A DNA stretch of 64,000 nucleotides from Clostridiales bacterium (GTDB taxonomy: Bacteria > Bacillota > Clostridia > Christensenellales > CAG-138): assembly GCA_004554165.1 (NCBI GenBank), contig SFNQ01000009.1, positions 1 to 64,000 of the forward strand, read 5' to 3'. The position numbers were made by a program, and so were the translations under genes. Positions 16,278-25,347 of this stretch are shown piece by piece (within the stretch, counting starts at the first letter, position 1; every line of letters starts with the position of its first letter). The notes under the pieces were generated by a model. That model was not told the DNA's origin and searched no databases. It worked only from the letters and a program-made list of their open reading frames with translations.

Positions 16278-16994
16278 ATGGAACGGATCAATCCCAATAG
16301 CGAAGTTGCCCTGTACCGGCAACTGGATCAGATTCTGCGCGGGAAAATCCAGGAGGGAATCTGGAAACCCGGCGACCAGCTTCCAACGGAGGCAGAACTG
16401 ATCGCCCAATATGGTGTGAGCAGAATTACTGTCCGCGGAGCCATTAAGCAGCTTGTTGCGGACGGTCTTTTGGTGCGTTCCCAAGGAAAGGGCACCTTTG
16501 TTGCCACGGCAAAAACGCTGTTTCCTGCCAATGATACGATCGGCTTTTCAAAAACCTGCCTGATGCAGGGAAAGCGCCCCAACACACAACTGCTGAAGGT
16601 AGAAAAAGTATTTCCGCCCAGTGACGCCAGCAAACATCTGGGTATGGCTTCACATGTCAAGGTGTTGATGACAGAGCGGCTGCGCTCTGCGGACGGCATC
16701 CCGGTCGCAATTGAAACAAACTTTTATTCCCCTATCCTCGACGATATTGTCAACGCCGATCTGAACGGTTCGCTTTTCAGTATTTTGAACCAAAAATACC
16801 GTATTACCGTGAAACATGGCGCAAGAACAATTGCCGTGTGCTCCGCCACGAGTTATGAAGCGAACCTTCTGCAGATCAACCGCCGAATGCCCCTGCTGCT
16901 CTTCAAGGATAAAATTCTGGACAGTGACAACACGCCGCTGTATTTTTCTAAACAGGTGTATTGCACGGAAACAATGGAATTGTCGATCTATTGA
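16278..16994 (+). CDS. GntR/UTRA-family transcriptional regulator (FrlR-like)
   Basis: A 238-residue repressor-type protein. Residues 10-75 form the GntR winged helix (PTEAELIAQYGVSRITVRGA), and residues 90-235 the UTRA ligand-binding domain, which usually senses a phosphorylated sugar. Its stop overlaps the end of the convergent PHP gene by seven bases. The position at the end of an Amadori operon, and the GntR/UTRA type of FrlR in other species, suggest it controls the neighbouring genes. The ribosome site before the ATG at 16278 is weak. Confidence 0.88.
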   Translation: MERINPNSEVALYRQLDQILRGKIQEGIWKPGDQLPTEAELIAQYGVSRITVRGAIKQLVADGLLVRSQGKGTFVATAKTLFPANDTIGFSKTCLMQGKRPNTQLLKVEKVFPPSDASKHLGMASHVKVLMTERLRSADGIPVAIETNFYSPILDDIVNADLNGSLFSILNQKYRITVKHGARTIAVCSATSYEANLLQINRRMPLLLFKDKILDSDNTPLYFSKQVYCTETMELSIY

Positions 16995-17851
16995 CAGAGC
17001 ATATCGGAAAACGGCGCAGCGTGCCATACCCGATCCTCCATCCAGAAGAGTTGGTCGATTCCCTGGCTTTTCAAAAACCGCAGGGTGGGTGCGAAGCACC
17101 GGCCCACGTCATCAGGGCGGTGCGCGTCGTCCCCAATGGTGATGCGGCGTCCACCCAGTTCGCGATATCTGCTGAGAATCTCTGTGTCGGGCATGGCATC
17201 CTGTAGGGCATAGCCCCTTTTGAGGTGGAGCGCTTCTACTGTTCCTGTATTGATCTCCAGCGCCTGATCGTTACGGATCATCGCACGAAACAGGCGGTCA
17301 AAAGCTGCGGGACAATGGCGATAGCAAATCTTGCATGCCTTAAAAGGCGCATAACGAGAGAAGAAGTCATAGTGGCCGATGATATTGGCAGAGGGGATGT
17401 TTTCCGCCGTTTCCGCAAGCGCATGAAGGATTCTTTCATAGATCGCCGGAAGCTCGCCCCGATACAGAATGTGGGGCTGAAGGATCGGATCGACGCCCCG
17501 GTATTCATGCAGCGAAATGATGGAGAAATCCAGCTGTCCGTGGCGGATCAGCCGGTTGATATCCGCCGCGTGCTGTTCAAAGTAAGAGAACTCGATTCCG
17601 ATCAACAGCCCCGGAAACTGACCCCGGCGCAGGGCAGAGGGGGGCTTCCGTTTTTCTGCAAGCGAAGTCCTGTATGCGTGTACATCAAAAACCCAGCGCC
17701 TTCCGGACGGTTCCACCGTTTCATGATCGTAGTGGTCCGTCACAGCAACGCCGGCAAGCCCCTGCTCTTTTGCCGCGCGAAGCAGCAGCTCCACAGACTG
17801 CTTCCCGTCTGGAGACCATATGTCGGTATGGCAATGCATGTCCACCAGCAT
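16988..17851 (-). CDS. PHP-domain phosphoesterase
   Basis: A 287-residue metal-dependent hydrolase of the PHP family, related to histidinol-phosphatase. The N-terminal DMHCHTD and later VTDHYDH carry the metal-binding His and Asp residues; ISLHEYR, IIGHYD and GDDAHR supply the remaining ligands. The likely reaction is phosphate ester hydrolysis, but the substrate is unknown. The ATG at 17851 lies one base past the stop of the sugar kinase, so it is the last gene of the Amadori operon. Such a phosphatase is not part of the classical frl operon. Confidence 0.85.
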   Translation of the reverse strand: MLVDMHCHTDIWSPDGKQSVELLLRAAKEQGLAGVAVTDHYDHETVEPSGRRWVFDVHAYRTSLAEKRKPPSALRRGQFPGLLIGIEFSYFEQHAADINRLIRHGQLDFSIISLHEYRGVDPILQPHILYRGELPAIYERILHALAETAENIPSANIIGHYDFFSRYAPFKACKICYRHCPAAFDRLFRAMIRNDQALEINTGTVEALHLKRGYALQDAMPDTEILSRYRELGGRRITIGDDAHRPDDVGRCFAPTLRFLKSQGIDQLFWMEDRVWHAAPFSDMLCQ

Positions 17852-17852
17852 A

Positions 17853-18704
17853 TCAGCCGTCCTGTTCCTCCAGAATCTCGCTCCCCGCAAATCCGCTGAA
17901 CAGCATGCAGTTTTTCGCCGCAGCCGCCGTTGCCCGTTCCATACACTGCCGGATGGGATTCCCCTGCACAAAGGCAGCGATGAAGGTGCCGATATAGGTG
18001 TCGCCCGCTCCCAGCGTATCCACGGGCTTAATGCTTTTTGCTGGCGTAAAATACGTTTCGGTTTGATTGCGGGAAACCACAGAGCCGCGTTTGCCCATGG
18101 TCACCACGACGATGGACGGGCCAAGGCCGTTCATTCGTCTGGCAAAATCTATGGCCCCGTCCGCAGAATCCGGATCCATGGAAAAAAAACCGATATCCAC
18201 ATAGGGGATGCAGTTGTGCAGGAACTCTTCGGAATATCGTTCACCAAAGTCCATGGAGAGCAGACTCTTGCCCTTCTCCCGGAAGATGGGGAGCTGCTTT
18301 TCCGTGCCTCCCTGCCAGGTATTGTGGATCAGAAAATGAGAGAACAAATACCGGTAGACCGCTTCGCTCCAGCGAAACCGCTCCACAGGCCCAAGATACT
18401 CCTCTGTGAACCGCCGCTCACCGCCCGTAAGGGAAACCTGTGTCCACGCGGTCTCCGCATCAAACACCTGCACCTGGCTGGTATCTATGCCCCTGCTCTG
18501 CAATGTTTGCAGAATAGCCCGTCCGTTGCTGTCCATGCCGACAGATCCCACATACGAGGTGGGACAGCCGGCTTCCCGGGCGTGAACGGCGGTATTGATG
18601 GCATTGCCGCCGACAAAGCGGCGTTTTGTCGGAAAATCGTACCGGTCGATACAATTATCCCCAATGCAAACAACGGTGTTTTCCAATTCCTTTTCCTCCG
18701 GCAT
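17853..18704 (-). CDS. frlD: PfkB-family sugar kinase, fructoselysine 6-kinase-like
   Basis: A 283-residue PfkB kinase. IGDNCIDRY (residues 14-22) and GGNAINTAVHAREAG match the N-terminus of FrlD; DTLGAGDTYIG near 235 holds the catalytic Asp and anion hole. FrlD phosphorylates fructoselysine or related Amadori compounds on carbon 6 after uptake. It lies 16 bases after the second permease gene and one base before the PHP gene. Together with the FrlB-like protein in the same operon it forms the two-step pathway. The exact glycated amino acid cannot be told from sequence. Confidence 0.75.
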   Translation of the reverse strand: MPEEKELENTVVCIGDNCIDRYDFPTKRRFVGGNAINTAVHAREAGCPTSYVGSVGMDSNGRAILQTLQSRGIDTSQVQVFDAETAWTQVSLTGGERRFTEEYLGPVERFRWSEAVYRYLFSHFLIHNTWQGGTEKQLPIFREKGKSLLSMDFGERYSEEFLHNCIPYVDIGFFSMDPDSADGAIDFARRMNGLGPSIVVVTMGKRGSVVSRNQTETYFTPAKSIKPVDTLGAGDTYIGTFIAAFVQGNPIRQCMERATAAAAKNCMLFSGFAGSEILEEQDG

Positions 18705-18720
18705 GTATTTCCAATATGTA

Positions 18721-19542
18721 TTACTCTTTCACCGCGCCCATGGTGTAGCCGTTGATCAGATATTTGTTGCAAAGCGAGAACAGAATGATCTGTGGAACGG
18801 TAACGATCATGGAGGCAGCGGCCATCACCGGCCAGTTAAATGCGCCGTATCCCTTAAAGGCCGATATGGAAACGGCGATGGTCTGGGCCTTGGAGTAGGC
18901 AAGCGCCAGCGGGAACATCAACGAGGTCCATACCGTGATGAAAGCCAGAATGCCGCTTGTGACGATGCCAGGCAGGGCAAGCGGGAGTACAACGCGCGTC
19001 AGCACCCGCGCTTCAGAGCATCCATCAAGGCGGGCTGCCCACTCCAGATCCACCGGCAGCTCACGAATAAAGTTGCACAACAGCAGGATGCAGTAGGGCA
19101 GCGTCAGCACCTGAAAGGCCAAGATCATACCGAGCCGGGTATCGTAAAGATGCGCCTGTTGGTACAGTACGAACAGCGGAATCAGGAACACCATTTCCGG
19201 GATGATACGCATACTGTTGACGCCCCTGTTAAAGAACCCCTTCACTCGATCGGAAATGGGCGAGCGCATCAGAGCATAGGCGGCAAGAAATCCCGCGAAC
19301 AGGGACAGGAGCACCGTGCCGATGGAGATCAAAAGCGTATTCACGAAGGACTTGCCGAAGCCGCCGGTCTGCCACGCATCCACATAATTGGAAAACTGCG
19401 GCGCAGCGGAGAACCGGAAAAAGTCTTTGGCGTCTACCGGCAGCTTCAGGGATGTAACCAGCATCCAGATGACCGGAAAAATGAAGAACAGCGCGATCAG
19501 TACCAGAGCTGCATAGCGTAGAATGGGCCCGATTTTTTTCAT
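18721..19542 (-). CDS. Carbohydrate ABC transporter permease (second)
   Basis: A 273-residue membrane protein of the MalG type, with six helices. The conserved EAA loop reads EWAARLDGCSEARVLTRVVLPLALPG (about residues 168-193), where the shared ATPase docks. It overlaps the first permease gene by ATGA. In B. subtilis the equivalent position is frlM. No ATPase gene lies in the operon, so a multitask MsmX-type ATPase encoded elsewhere is expected. Confidence 0.9.
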   Translation of the reverse strand: MKKIGPILRYAALVLIALFFIFPVIWMLVTSLKLPVDAKDFFRFSAAPQFSNYVDAWQTGGFGKSFVNTLLISIGTVLLSLFAGFLAAYALMRSPISDRVKGFFNRGVNSMRIIPEMVFLIPLFVLYQQAHLYDTRLGMILAFQVLTLPYCILLLCNFIRELPVDLEWAARLDGCSEARVLTRVVLPLALPGIVTSGILAFITVWTSLMFPLALAYSKAQTIAVSISAFKGYGAFNWPVMAAASMIVTVPQIILFSLCNKYLINGYTMGAVKE

Positions 19543-20438
19543 TTGGACGCTCCAATCCGGATCAGCCTCTTCAGCAGTTCCACAATGATAATCACAAAGA
19601 TGGAAAACAGGATTGCCATGGCGATGGAATAACCGATATTCAGATACTTGCCGAGGCCCACGGTGTAGATATACAGCTGGGATACTTCGGAAGCGCGCAC
19701 CGGGCCGCCGCCCGTAATGGCCCACGAAATGGCAAACACACGCAGCAGGTCGATCATGCGCAGCGACAACGCCGTCTCCGCGAAGGGGCGCAGGTGAGGC
19801 CAGTGCAGATAGCGGAACAGCTGCCAGCCGTTCGCGCCGTCGATCTTTGCGCTTTCCAGCTGCTCCACCGGCATGCTTTGCAGGCCGGACAACAGAATCA
19901 GCGTGATATTGCCCGTCATCCACCAGCATTCCACAAGGATGAGCGAAAACATCACTACGCTGGCGTCGCCCAGCCAGTTCACCGCTGGAAGATGCATGCC
20001 GGTCAGAATCTGGTTGATGATGCCGGAAGAGGGATCCAGCATCATCCTCCACATGATGGCGGCAACCATGTCGGAAATCGTCAGAGGGAAGATCAACATG
20101 GTGCGAAACGGCAGAGAACCCCGCTTTGTTTTATATAGAAGCATGGCACAGCCCAGGCCAAGCAAAAATTCAATAATCAGAGAGGCAGCTGCAAAAATGA
20201 CAGTATTTTTCAGCGCATTCCAAAAATAGAAATCCGTAAAGATCTGCAAATAGTTTTCAAAGCCGACAAACCGTATCCTGTCCGCGCCCGCAACCCAGTT
20301 CCAATCGAAAAAGCTGGTACGAAGCCCATAGAGCACCGGGTATACGACGAAACATATAAAAATGAGTACGCTGGGCAGGGTATACAAATACCCCTCTATT
20401 CTGCGCTTTTTTAACTGTGTATGGATCTGACCGTTCAT
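19539..20438 (-). CDS. Carbohydrate ABC transporter permease (first)
   Basis: A 299-residue MalF-type permease with six helices; the docking loop contains EQLESAKIDGANGWQLFRYLHWPHLRP. It pairs with the next permease as a heterodimer and takes substrate from the lipoprotein encoded upstream. By order it corresponds to frlN. A hairpin separates it from the binding-protein gene. The ATG at 20438 follows AAAGGGGGAGAA. Confidence 0.9.
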   Translation of the reverse strand: MNGQIHTQLKKRRIEGYLYTLPSVLIFICFVVYPVLYGLRTSFFDWNWVAGADRIRFVGFENYLQIFTDFYFWNALKNTVIFAAASLIIEFLLGLGCAMLLYKTKRGSLPFRTMLIFPLTISDMVAAIMWRMMLDPSSGIINQILTGMHLPAVNWLGDASVVMFSLILVECWWMTGNITLILLSGLQSMPVEQLESAKIDGANGWQLFRYLHWPHLRPFAETALSLRMIDLLRVFAISWAITGGGPVRASEVSQLYIYTVGLGKYLNIGYSIAMAILFSIFVIIIVELLKRLIRIGASK

Positions 20439-20484
20439 CTTCTCCCCCTTTCCTTATGATGTGCTGCGTTTATGCTATCGGGAA

Positions 20485-20521
20485 GACGGGCTTCCTCCCC
20501 TTAGCAGGGAAGAAACCCGTC
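20485..20521 (-). promoter_or_regulatory. Intercistronic hairpin after the binding-protein gene
   Basis: GACGGGTTTCTTCCC pairs, with a few mismatches, with GGGGAGGAAGCCCGTC across a six-base loop. Hairpins in this position commonly raise the level of binding-protein mRNA over permease mRNA. Confidence 0.55.
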
Positions 20522-20538
20522 CGTCTTACAGAAGTACG

Positions 20539-21963
20539 TCAGGAAGCGGTTTTCAGGTCTGACTTTTCAACAATGGCTTTGGCCTCCTCGTCCAGCCACT
20601 GCATAACGGTCCCTGCGTCCTCGCCCTGAGACATGCGGATCACGGCATCGATGATGCGATTGGTCACCTCGCCAGAACCGTTGAAATACATGTAACCCGG
20701 TGCGGACATGGCCAGGGATTCATCGACCGCAGCGCAGTACTCCTCCCCATAGATATCCTTCATAACCGGCCAGGTAGCGGCGCGGACGGGGCCGCCGGTG
20801 CTCGGCGCGGTGGCCTGCTCCACCTCCGGGCTGGTTGCCCACTGCACAAACTGCCATGCCGCGTCCTTTACCTTGGAGTTTTCGGTGATGCCAAGGCCCC
20901 AGCCCCAGTGCGTGGTGCCATGGCCGGTAGCTGTCGGAGGCACCGCCAGATAGCCGACCTTGCCGGCAACCTGAGACTGTTCAGCATCTTCGAAGGTGGA
21001 GGCGAACAGGCTGGCGTCGAACCAATAGGTTGCCGCACTGCCTGCCGCAAACTGCGTGGTGCAGTCATACCAGGTGAAATTGGTGCAGCCCGTCGGCCCG
21101 AGGGAAAGGATCTTTGCCCAAGTTTTAAATCCTTCCACAACGGCCGGATCTGTAAATTGGGTATTCCAATCCTTGTCAAAGTAGAACATGCGCTGCGCTT
21201 CATAGGGGCGATCCCCCCAGTTGTTGTAAACAGCGGCAAGCAGTTCATCCGGCATGGTGGGGTCAGCGCCGCGAATGACGGCGGCAGAGATCCCCTGATC
21301 CTTGTATGCAGCGTCAAGCTGATCCAGCACTTCCATCCAGTCGTCCATGGTTTTGAGCGCGCTGACATCAATGTTCTGCTCTGCAAACAGATCCTTACGA
21401 TAGAACAGGATGTAGGTTTCCATGGTCAGCGGAATGCCGTAAATCTTGCCATCGGCGTTGGGATACCGGAATCCATCCACTACGTAGGGATAGATATCCT
21501 CGTACTGGTAGGAGGCCGGGGTTTTATCCGGATCTTCGATAAACTCATCCAGGGCGGCTATCCAGCCGTTGGTGTATCCGGTGTAACCGGTCATATTGGG
21601 GGACAGCATAAACACGTCAAACGGGGGTTCTTCGGAGCTCAGGCCCAAATTGACACGATCCCAATACACGTCTTCCCCAAGGACGGTCGCATTGACCTTG
21701 ATGCCGGTTTTTTCTTCAAATTCAGCAAACAATGGTTCAGCAGCCACCTGCCAGGGATGCGCATTGAGCAGTACGTTCACCGTCTGGCCGGAATAGGGCT
21801 TTTCGGCCTCCGCAGGTTCTGTGCCCGCTGCTGTCGTTGCCGCAGTGGGCAGTGCATCGTTGTTCTTTTCTTCCTGGGGTGTTGCGCAGCCTGCAAACAC
21901 CGATACCGCCAGAATGGCAGCCAGGAACAGTGCCAAGAATTTTCCGGGTCGCTTCGTAGACAT
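20539..21963 (-). CDS. Sugar-type ABC transporter substrate-binding lipoprotein
   Basis: A 474-residue extracellular solute-binding protein of the family-1 (MalE-like) group. Residues 1-24 form a lipoprotein signal with lipobox VFAGC; the mature part has VNVLLNAHPWQ, GIKVNATV and the typical C-terminal YFNGSGEV. It would bind the glycated substrate outside the cell and deliver it to the two permeases. The ATG at 21963 follows AAGGAGG. By order it corresponds to frlO of B. subtilis. Confidence 0.9.
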   Translation of the reverse strand: MSTKRPGKFLALFLAAILAVSVFAGCATPQEEKNNDALPTAATTAAGTEPAEAEKPYSGQTVNVLLNAHPWQVAAEPLFAEFEEKTGIKVNATVLGEDVYWDRVNLGLSSEEPPFDVFMLSPNMTGYTGYTNGWIAALDEFIEDPDKTPASYQYEDIYPYVVDGFRYPNADGKIYGIPLTMETYILFYRKDLFAEQNIDVSALKTMDDWMEVLDQLDAAYKDQGISAAVIRGADPTMPDELLAAVYNNWGDRPYEAQRMFYFDKDWNTQFTDPAVVEGFKTWAKILSLGPTGCTNFTWYDCTTQFAAGSAATYWFDASLFASTFEDAEQSQVAGKVGYLAVPPTATGHGTTHWGWGLGITENSKVKDAAWQFVQWATSPEVEQATAPSTGGPVRAATWPVMKDIYGEEYCAAVDESLAMSAPGYMYFNGSGEVTNRIIDAVIRMSQGEDAGTVMQWLDEEAKAIVEKSDLKTAS

Positions 21964-21997
21964 TTTTTCCTCCTTATTGTGATTGTTTTTTTGCTTC

Positions 21998-22774
21998 CTA
22001 CAGTTGTCCGCCACTGACCTTGATCGACTCTCCGGTCATAAAGTCGGCCTGATCGGAGCTTAAAAACAGAATGCTCTTTGCAATATCTTCCGGAACGCTG
22101 AGCCTGCCAAGCGGGGTCAATGCAACATATTCCTTGCGCACCTGTTCCGGATCCTGAATGCCGCGAAGCTTCGCTTCCCAGACCACTTCACGATCCTGCA
22201 TGGGCGTTTTTACATAGCCGGGACAAACGGCGTTCACCGTGATTCCATAGGGCGCCACCTCCTTGGCGATGGACTCCGTCAACCCGATCACAGCGAATTT
22301 TGAGGCGCAGTAGTGCGCCAGCAGCGGCGCGCCCTGCTTGCCGCCCATGGAAGCCGTATTGACAATGCGCCCCTTTCGGCGGTCGATCATGTGCGGCAAC
22401 ACGTATTTGCAGACCAGCCAGCACCCCTTTGCGTTCACGTCCATGTTGAAATCCCACTCCTCTTCTGTGAGCTCCCACGACCATTGCATCGTAGAGACGC
22501 CCGCGCAGTTTACGAGGATGTCAATGTAGCCATATTCTGCAATGATCGCTTCGATAGCGCTTTTGACCTGTTTTTCGCAGGTTACATCCATGGAGATTGT
22601 GCGGGCTTTGCCGCCGGTTTGCGCCAATTCCGCGGCGGTACCCCGAAGCGTTTCCCCGTTCTTGTCCAACAGGACCAGATTTGCCTGCTCACGCCCAAAA
22701 GCAAGAGCTGTCTGCTTCCCAATTCCGCTGCCTGCTCCGGTAATGACAACGACTTTTCCTTCCAAATGATACAT
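21998..22774 (-). CDS. Short-chain dehydrogenase/reductase
   Basis: A 258-residue NAD(P)-dependent SDR. The cofactor motif TGAGSGIG is at 12-19, the NAG-like NCAG at 89-92, and catalytic Ser142, Tyr155 and Lys159 are all present. Asp37 after the second strand (LLDKN) favours NAD(H). It lies between the zinc dehydrogenase and the binding protein, inside the Amadori operon. Classical frl operons lack this gene, so it may process an unusual sugar part. The substrate is unknown. Confidence 0.88.
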   Translation of the reverse strand: MYHLEGKVVVITGAGSGIGKQTALAFGREQANLVLLDKNGETLRGTAAELAQTGGKARTISMDVTCEKQVKSAIEAIIAEYGYIDILVNCAGVSTMQWSWELTEEEWDFNMDVNAKGCWLVCKYVLPHMIDRRKGRIVNTASMGGKQGAPLLAHYCASKFAVIGLTESIAKEVAPYGITVNAVCPGYVKTPMQDREVVWEAKLRGIQDPEQVRKEYVALTPLGRLSVPEDIAKSILFLSSDQADFMTGESIKVSGGQL

Positions 22775-22888
22775 GGATCCACCGCCTATTCTTTTTATAA
22801 TGTCCTGACAAAAAGGAAACTGGAGCCATCGGCCGGCACAACTGTTTGATATGTGCTGACACGTTTGCCAACCGATGGCAGAGAACCG

Positions 22889-23890
22889 TTACTCTGAAAA
22901 GTCTACGAGAATTTTGATATCGTCTTTGCTGAAGCCCGCTTTCAAAAGCGCGGGGAGCTCGTCTACAGGAATCTTCCGACTGACGAGCGGCAGAAGCCGG
23001 ATTCTGCCGGACGCAATCGCCCGAAAGGCCTGCTGGTGCGTGAAAGGATTCAATGCGGCGCCTCTTGCCGTAAGCTCCTTCTGATAGAACAGCTGTGAGG
23101 GGAGCGAATAGCGACTCGTCATGTCCCCATCGCCGAACAACTCGACCATGCCGCCGGGCTTAACGAGCCGGAAAGCAGCCTCCTGCGTCACAGGATTCCC
23201 GATGCACTCGATCACAACATCCGGTGCAGGCGTATCCGACGCTTCCAGTTCTGCAAGGCCGGAAACCGTTCTGTCGGCTCCGAGCTGCTCCCCCAGCTGT
23301 CGCCGTCCCTCCATCCGTTCGCAGAGGGTAACGCTCCCGGCTCCCCGCAGCTTCGCAAGCTGCAGCATGATCAACCCCATAGGGCCGCCGCCCAGAATCA
23401 GCACGTCATCCCCTATGGCCAAATCGCACCGGTTGATGCCGTTGAGCGCACAGGCGACCGGTTCCACCATGGCCGCCTCCTCCCAAAGCATGTTGGGAGG
23501 AAGCGGAAACAGCTGCGTGTCCGGAACGATGCAGTATTCTGCAAAGCCGCCGTCAATATCCACACCAAGAGCGGTCAGCTGCGCGCACAGGTTGATACGG
23601 CCCTTACGGCAGGCTTCACATTGATAGCAGGGAACATTGGGATCCACGGCTACCCGCTGACCAACCGCAACCCTCTGCACGGCGGAACCGGCTTCCACAA
23701 TCGTACCGCAATACTCGTGCCCAAGCACGATATCGCTCGCGCTCCGGTCGGTGCCGCGCCAAATGTTCAAATCCGTGCCGCAAACACCGCAATACTGAAC
23801 CTTAAGCAGAACTTCGTTGGCCTTAATCGGGCGCAGCATAAGCTCCTTCACTTCGCCCCTGCCCGGAGCGTAGAAGCGGAACCCTTTCAT
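22889..23890 (-). CDS. Zinc-dependent alcohol/polyol dehydrogenase
   Basis: A 333-residue medium-chain dehydrogenase. Cys37, His58 and Glu59 (CGVCGTD, GHEYCG) are catalytic-zinc ligands. The four-cysteine structural-zinc loop CYQCEACRKGRINLC is intact, and GGGPMG is the nucleotide site. Sorbitol and galactitol-phosphate dehydrogenases share this pattern. The ATG at 23890 follows GAAAGGACTT. It is the second gene of the operon, after the FrlB-like gene. It probably oxidises a sugar or polyol derived from the glycated substrate, which is inference. Confidence 0.88.
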   Translation of the reverse strand: MKGFRFYAPGRGEVKELMLRPIKANEVLLKVQYCGVCGTDLNIWRGTDRSASDIVLGHEYCGTIVEAGSAVQRVAVGQRVAVDPNVPCYQCEACRKGRINLCAQLTALGVDIDGGFAEYCIVPDTQLFPLPPNMLWEEAAMVEPVACALNGINRCDLAIGDDVLILGGGPMGLIMLQLAKLRGAGSVTLCERMEGRRQLGEQLGADRTVSGLAELEASDTPAPDVVIECIGNPVTQEAAFRLVKPGGMVELFGDGDMTSRYSLPSQLFYQKELTARGAALNPFTHQQAFRAIASGRIRLLPLVSRKIPVDELPALLKAGFSKDDIKILVDFSE

Positions 23891-23916
23891 AGAACAAGTC
23901 CTTTCTCCGCTCCGTA

Positions 23917-24933
23917 TCAATAATCAAACTGGCGGTAATATCTCCTTGTGGTCAGAGGATGATTTCTTACTTTCTCCAAATGACAGCTCAAGCGCTCCGT
24001 GATAGCGTAGAGGACGAGCGGTGAAACGATCTTGCGGAATTCCGGATCCGTAAAGGGCAGCTCCACATCCCTGGTATTGAAGATGCCGATATCCTGGGTC
24101 AGATTGCGGGCAAAGGTTTCTACGCGCTCCATTAAAGGCTCGGTTTCATCTTCGCCATAGAACAGGAGCATGCTGGTGTCCTTATCCACCAGTTCGAGCG
24201 TACCATGGAAAAATTCTGCCGCATGAATGGCCTTCGTTTTGATCCACTGCATTTCTTCGAGAATGCACATCGCGTAATCATACGCTTCGCCCCAAAGCAT
24301 GCCGGAACCGACCACCATCACATAGTCAATGTCCTTATGGTCAGCTGCCAGTTTCGCGCAGCGAGTCTCATAAAGCTCCTTTCCCCTGATCAGGTAGGGC
24401 GTGATGCGGCTGTACTCCTCCATAAACTGATCGTACCTGGGAAATTCCCCGCTGTTTTTGAGAAAGCGGGCGATCAACGCGATCTGGAAGGTGTAGATCG
24501 CTTCGCAGAGGCAATCGTCCTCGGCAAAGCTGGCTACTTTGTAGTCAGCATATTCGCAGATGGGTGTATTATCGTTTGAAACATAGACGATCGTGCGCGC
24601 CCCCGCCTCTTTGCAGAACCGAGCCGCTTCAACGATCTCCTTCGTATTGCCGCTTCTAGAGGAGAAAACGCAGACAGAATTTCCGGAAAAGCGCTTATGC
24701 CCCATGAGCATAAATTCCTTTGCAATGACCGGATGCATTTCAATCTTTGTGGAAACCCCGTCCAGCCAGTATTTCATCGGCAAAGTGTGCGCATAGGTGC
24801 CGCCACAGCCGATAAAAAAGAGATTGGAGTATCCTTGTTTGCATACGGCGTCCACGGCTTTGTCGATCGCAGGGCGCAGGGCAATCGCGTCATTGACAAC
24901 CTTTTCATAACGGGGAACATCGAAATTGAACAT
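23917..24933 (-). CDS. frlB: SIS-domain protein, fructoselysine-6-phosphate deglycase-like
   Basis: A 338-residue protein with two sugar-isomerase (SIS) domains, the same length and ending (RRYYRQFDY) as FrlB deglycases. FIGCGGTYAH and VFSSRSGNTKE are phosphosugar-binding loops, and HAAEFFHGTLELVDKD holds the expected catalytic Glu and His. FrlB splits fructoselysine 6-phosphate into glucose 6-phosphate and the free amino acid. It is the first gene after the operon promoter. Glucosamine-type SIS enzymes are an alternative, but the kinase and transporter context favours Amadori cleavage. Confidence 0.75.
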   Translation of the reverse strand: MFNFDVPRYEKVVNDAIALRPAIDKAVDAVCKQGYSNLFFIGCGGTYAHTLPMKYWLDGVSTKIEMHPVIAKEFMLMGHKRFSGNSVCVFSSRSGNTKEIVEAARFCKEAGARTIVYVSNDNTPICEYADYKVASFAEDDCLCEAIYTFQIALIARFLKNSGEFPRYDQFMEEYSRITPYLIRGKELYETRCAKLAADHKDIDYVMVVGSGMLWGEAYDYAMCILEEMQWIKTKAIHAAEFFHGTLELVDKDTSMLLFYGEDETEPLMERVETFARNLTQDIGIFNTRDVELPFTDPEFRKIVSPLVLYAITERLSCHLEKVRNHPLTTRRYYRQFDY

Positions 24934-24976
24934 ACCAGGCCTCCATTTGTTCTATAATGTTATGTATTATATTATT

Positions 24977-25005
24977 ACTTTATCATTGCGATAGCGCTTT
25001 GTCAA
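24977..25005 (-). promoter_or_regulatory. Promoter of the Amadori operon with AT-rich candidate operator
   Basis: A perfect TTGACA (25005-25000) lies 17 bases from TAAAGT (24982-24977). Just downstream the minus strand reads AATAATATAATACATAAC, an AT-rich stretch like that after the GntR promoter. It is a possible site for the GntR/UTRA repressor. Confidence 0.65.
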
Positions 25006-25021
25006 TTCCTTTTATTAAAGA

Positions 25022-25347
25022 GCGACGGCTCCCCCCTTATAGGTTTGGCAACATTTTGGACAGTATAGCTACGAAGGAAATCGTTGGGAGAACTATACAG
25101 TAAAGGACGCATAGGACGGTGATTGGAAGCTCTTCGACACTCAGCCAGCTGTGCAGCGAAATCGGCAAGAGAGTAGAAGCGACGCTGTTCCTCACGGTGC
25201 CCACGCCCCACCTTGCCGTTATGACGAGGTGTAAGGGCGAATCAGCTTGTGCCGAATGCCCAGCTTTGCGGCGGTCCTCTCAAAGAGCGTGACCAGTTCA
25301 CGGTTGGACTGTGCAAAGCGGTTGGTGAACTCAGAGCCATTGGATCG
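25022..25347 (-). pseudogene. IS481-type transposase remnant (C-terminus)
   Basis: The minus strand reads GSEFTNRFAQSNRELVTLFE, then KLGIRHKLIRPYT, and after a frame change RHNGKVGRGHREEQRRFYSL followed by RPMRPLLYSSPNDFLRSYTV. This is the end of a DDE transposase of the IS481 type. Only the last third remains, with frameshifts. It abuts the stop of the small membrane protein gene. Confidence 0.7.

Noticed and set aside
23621..24579. Plus-strand frames opposite the dehydrogenase and FrlB-like genes
   Set aside because: Antisense shadows without ribosome sites.
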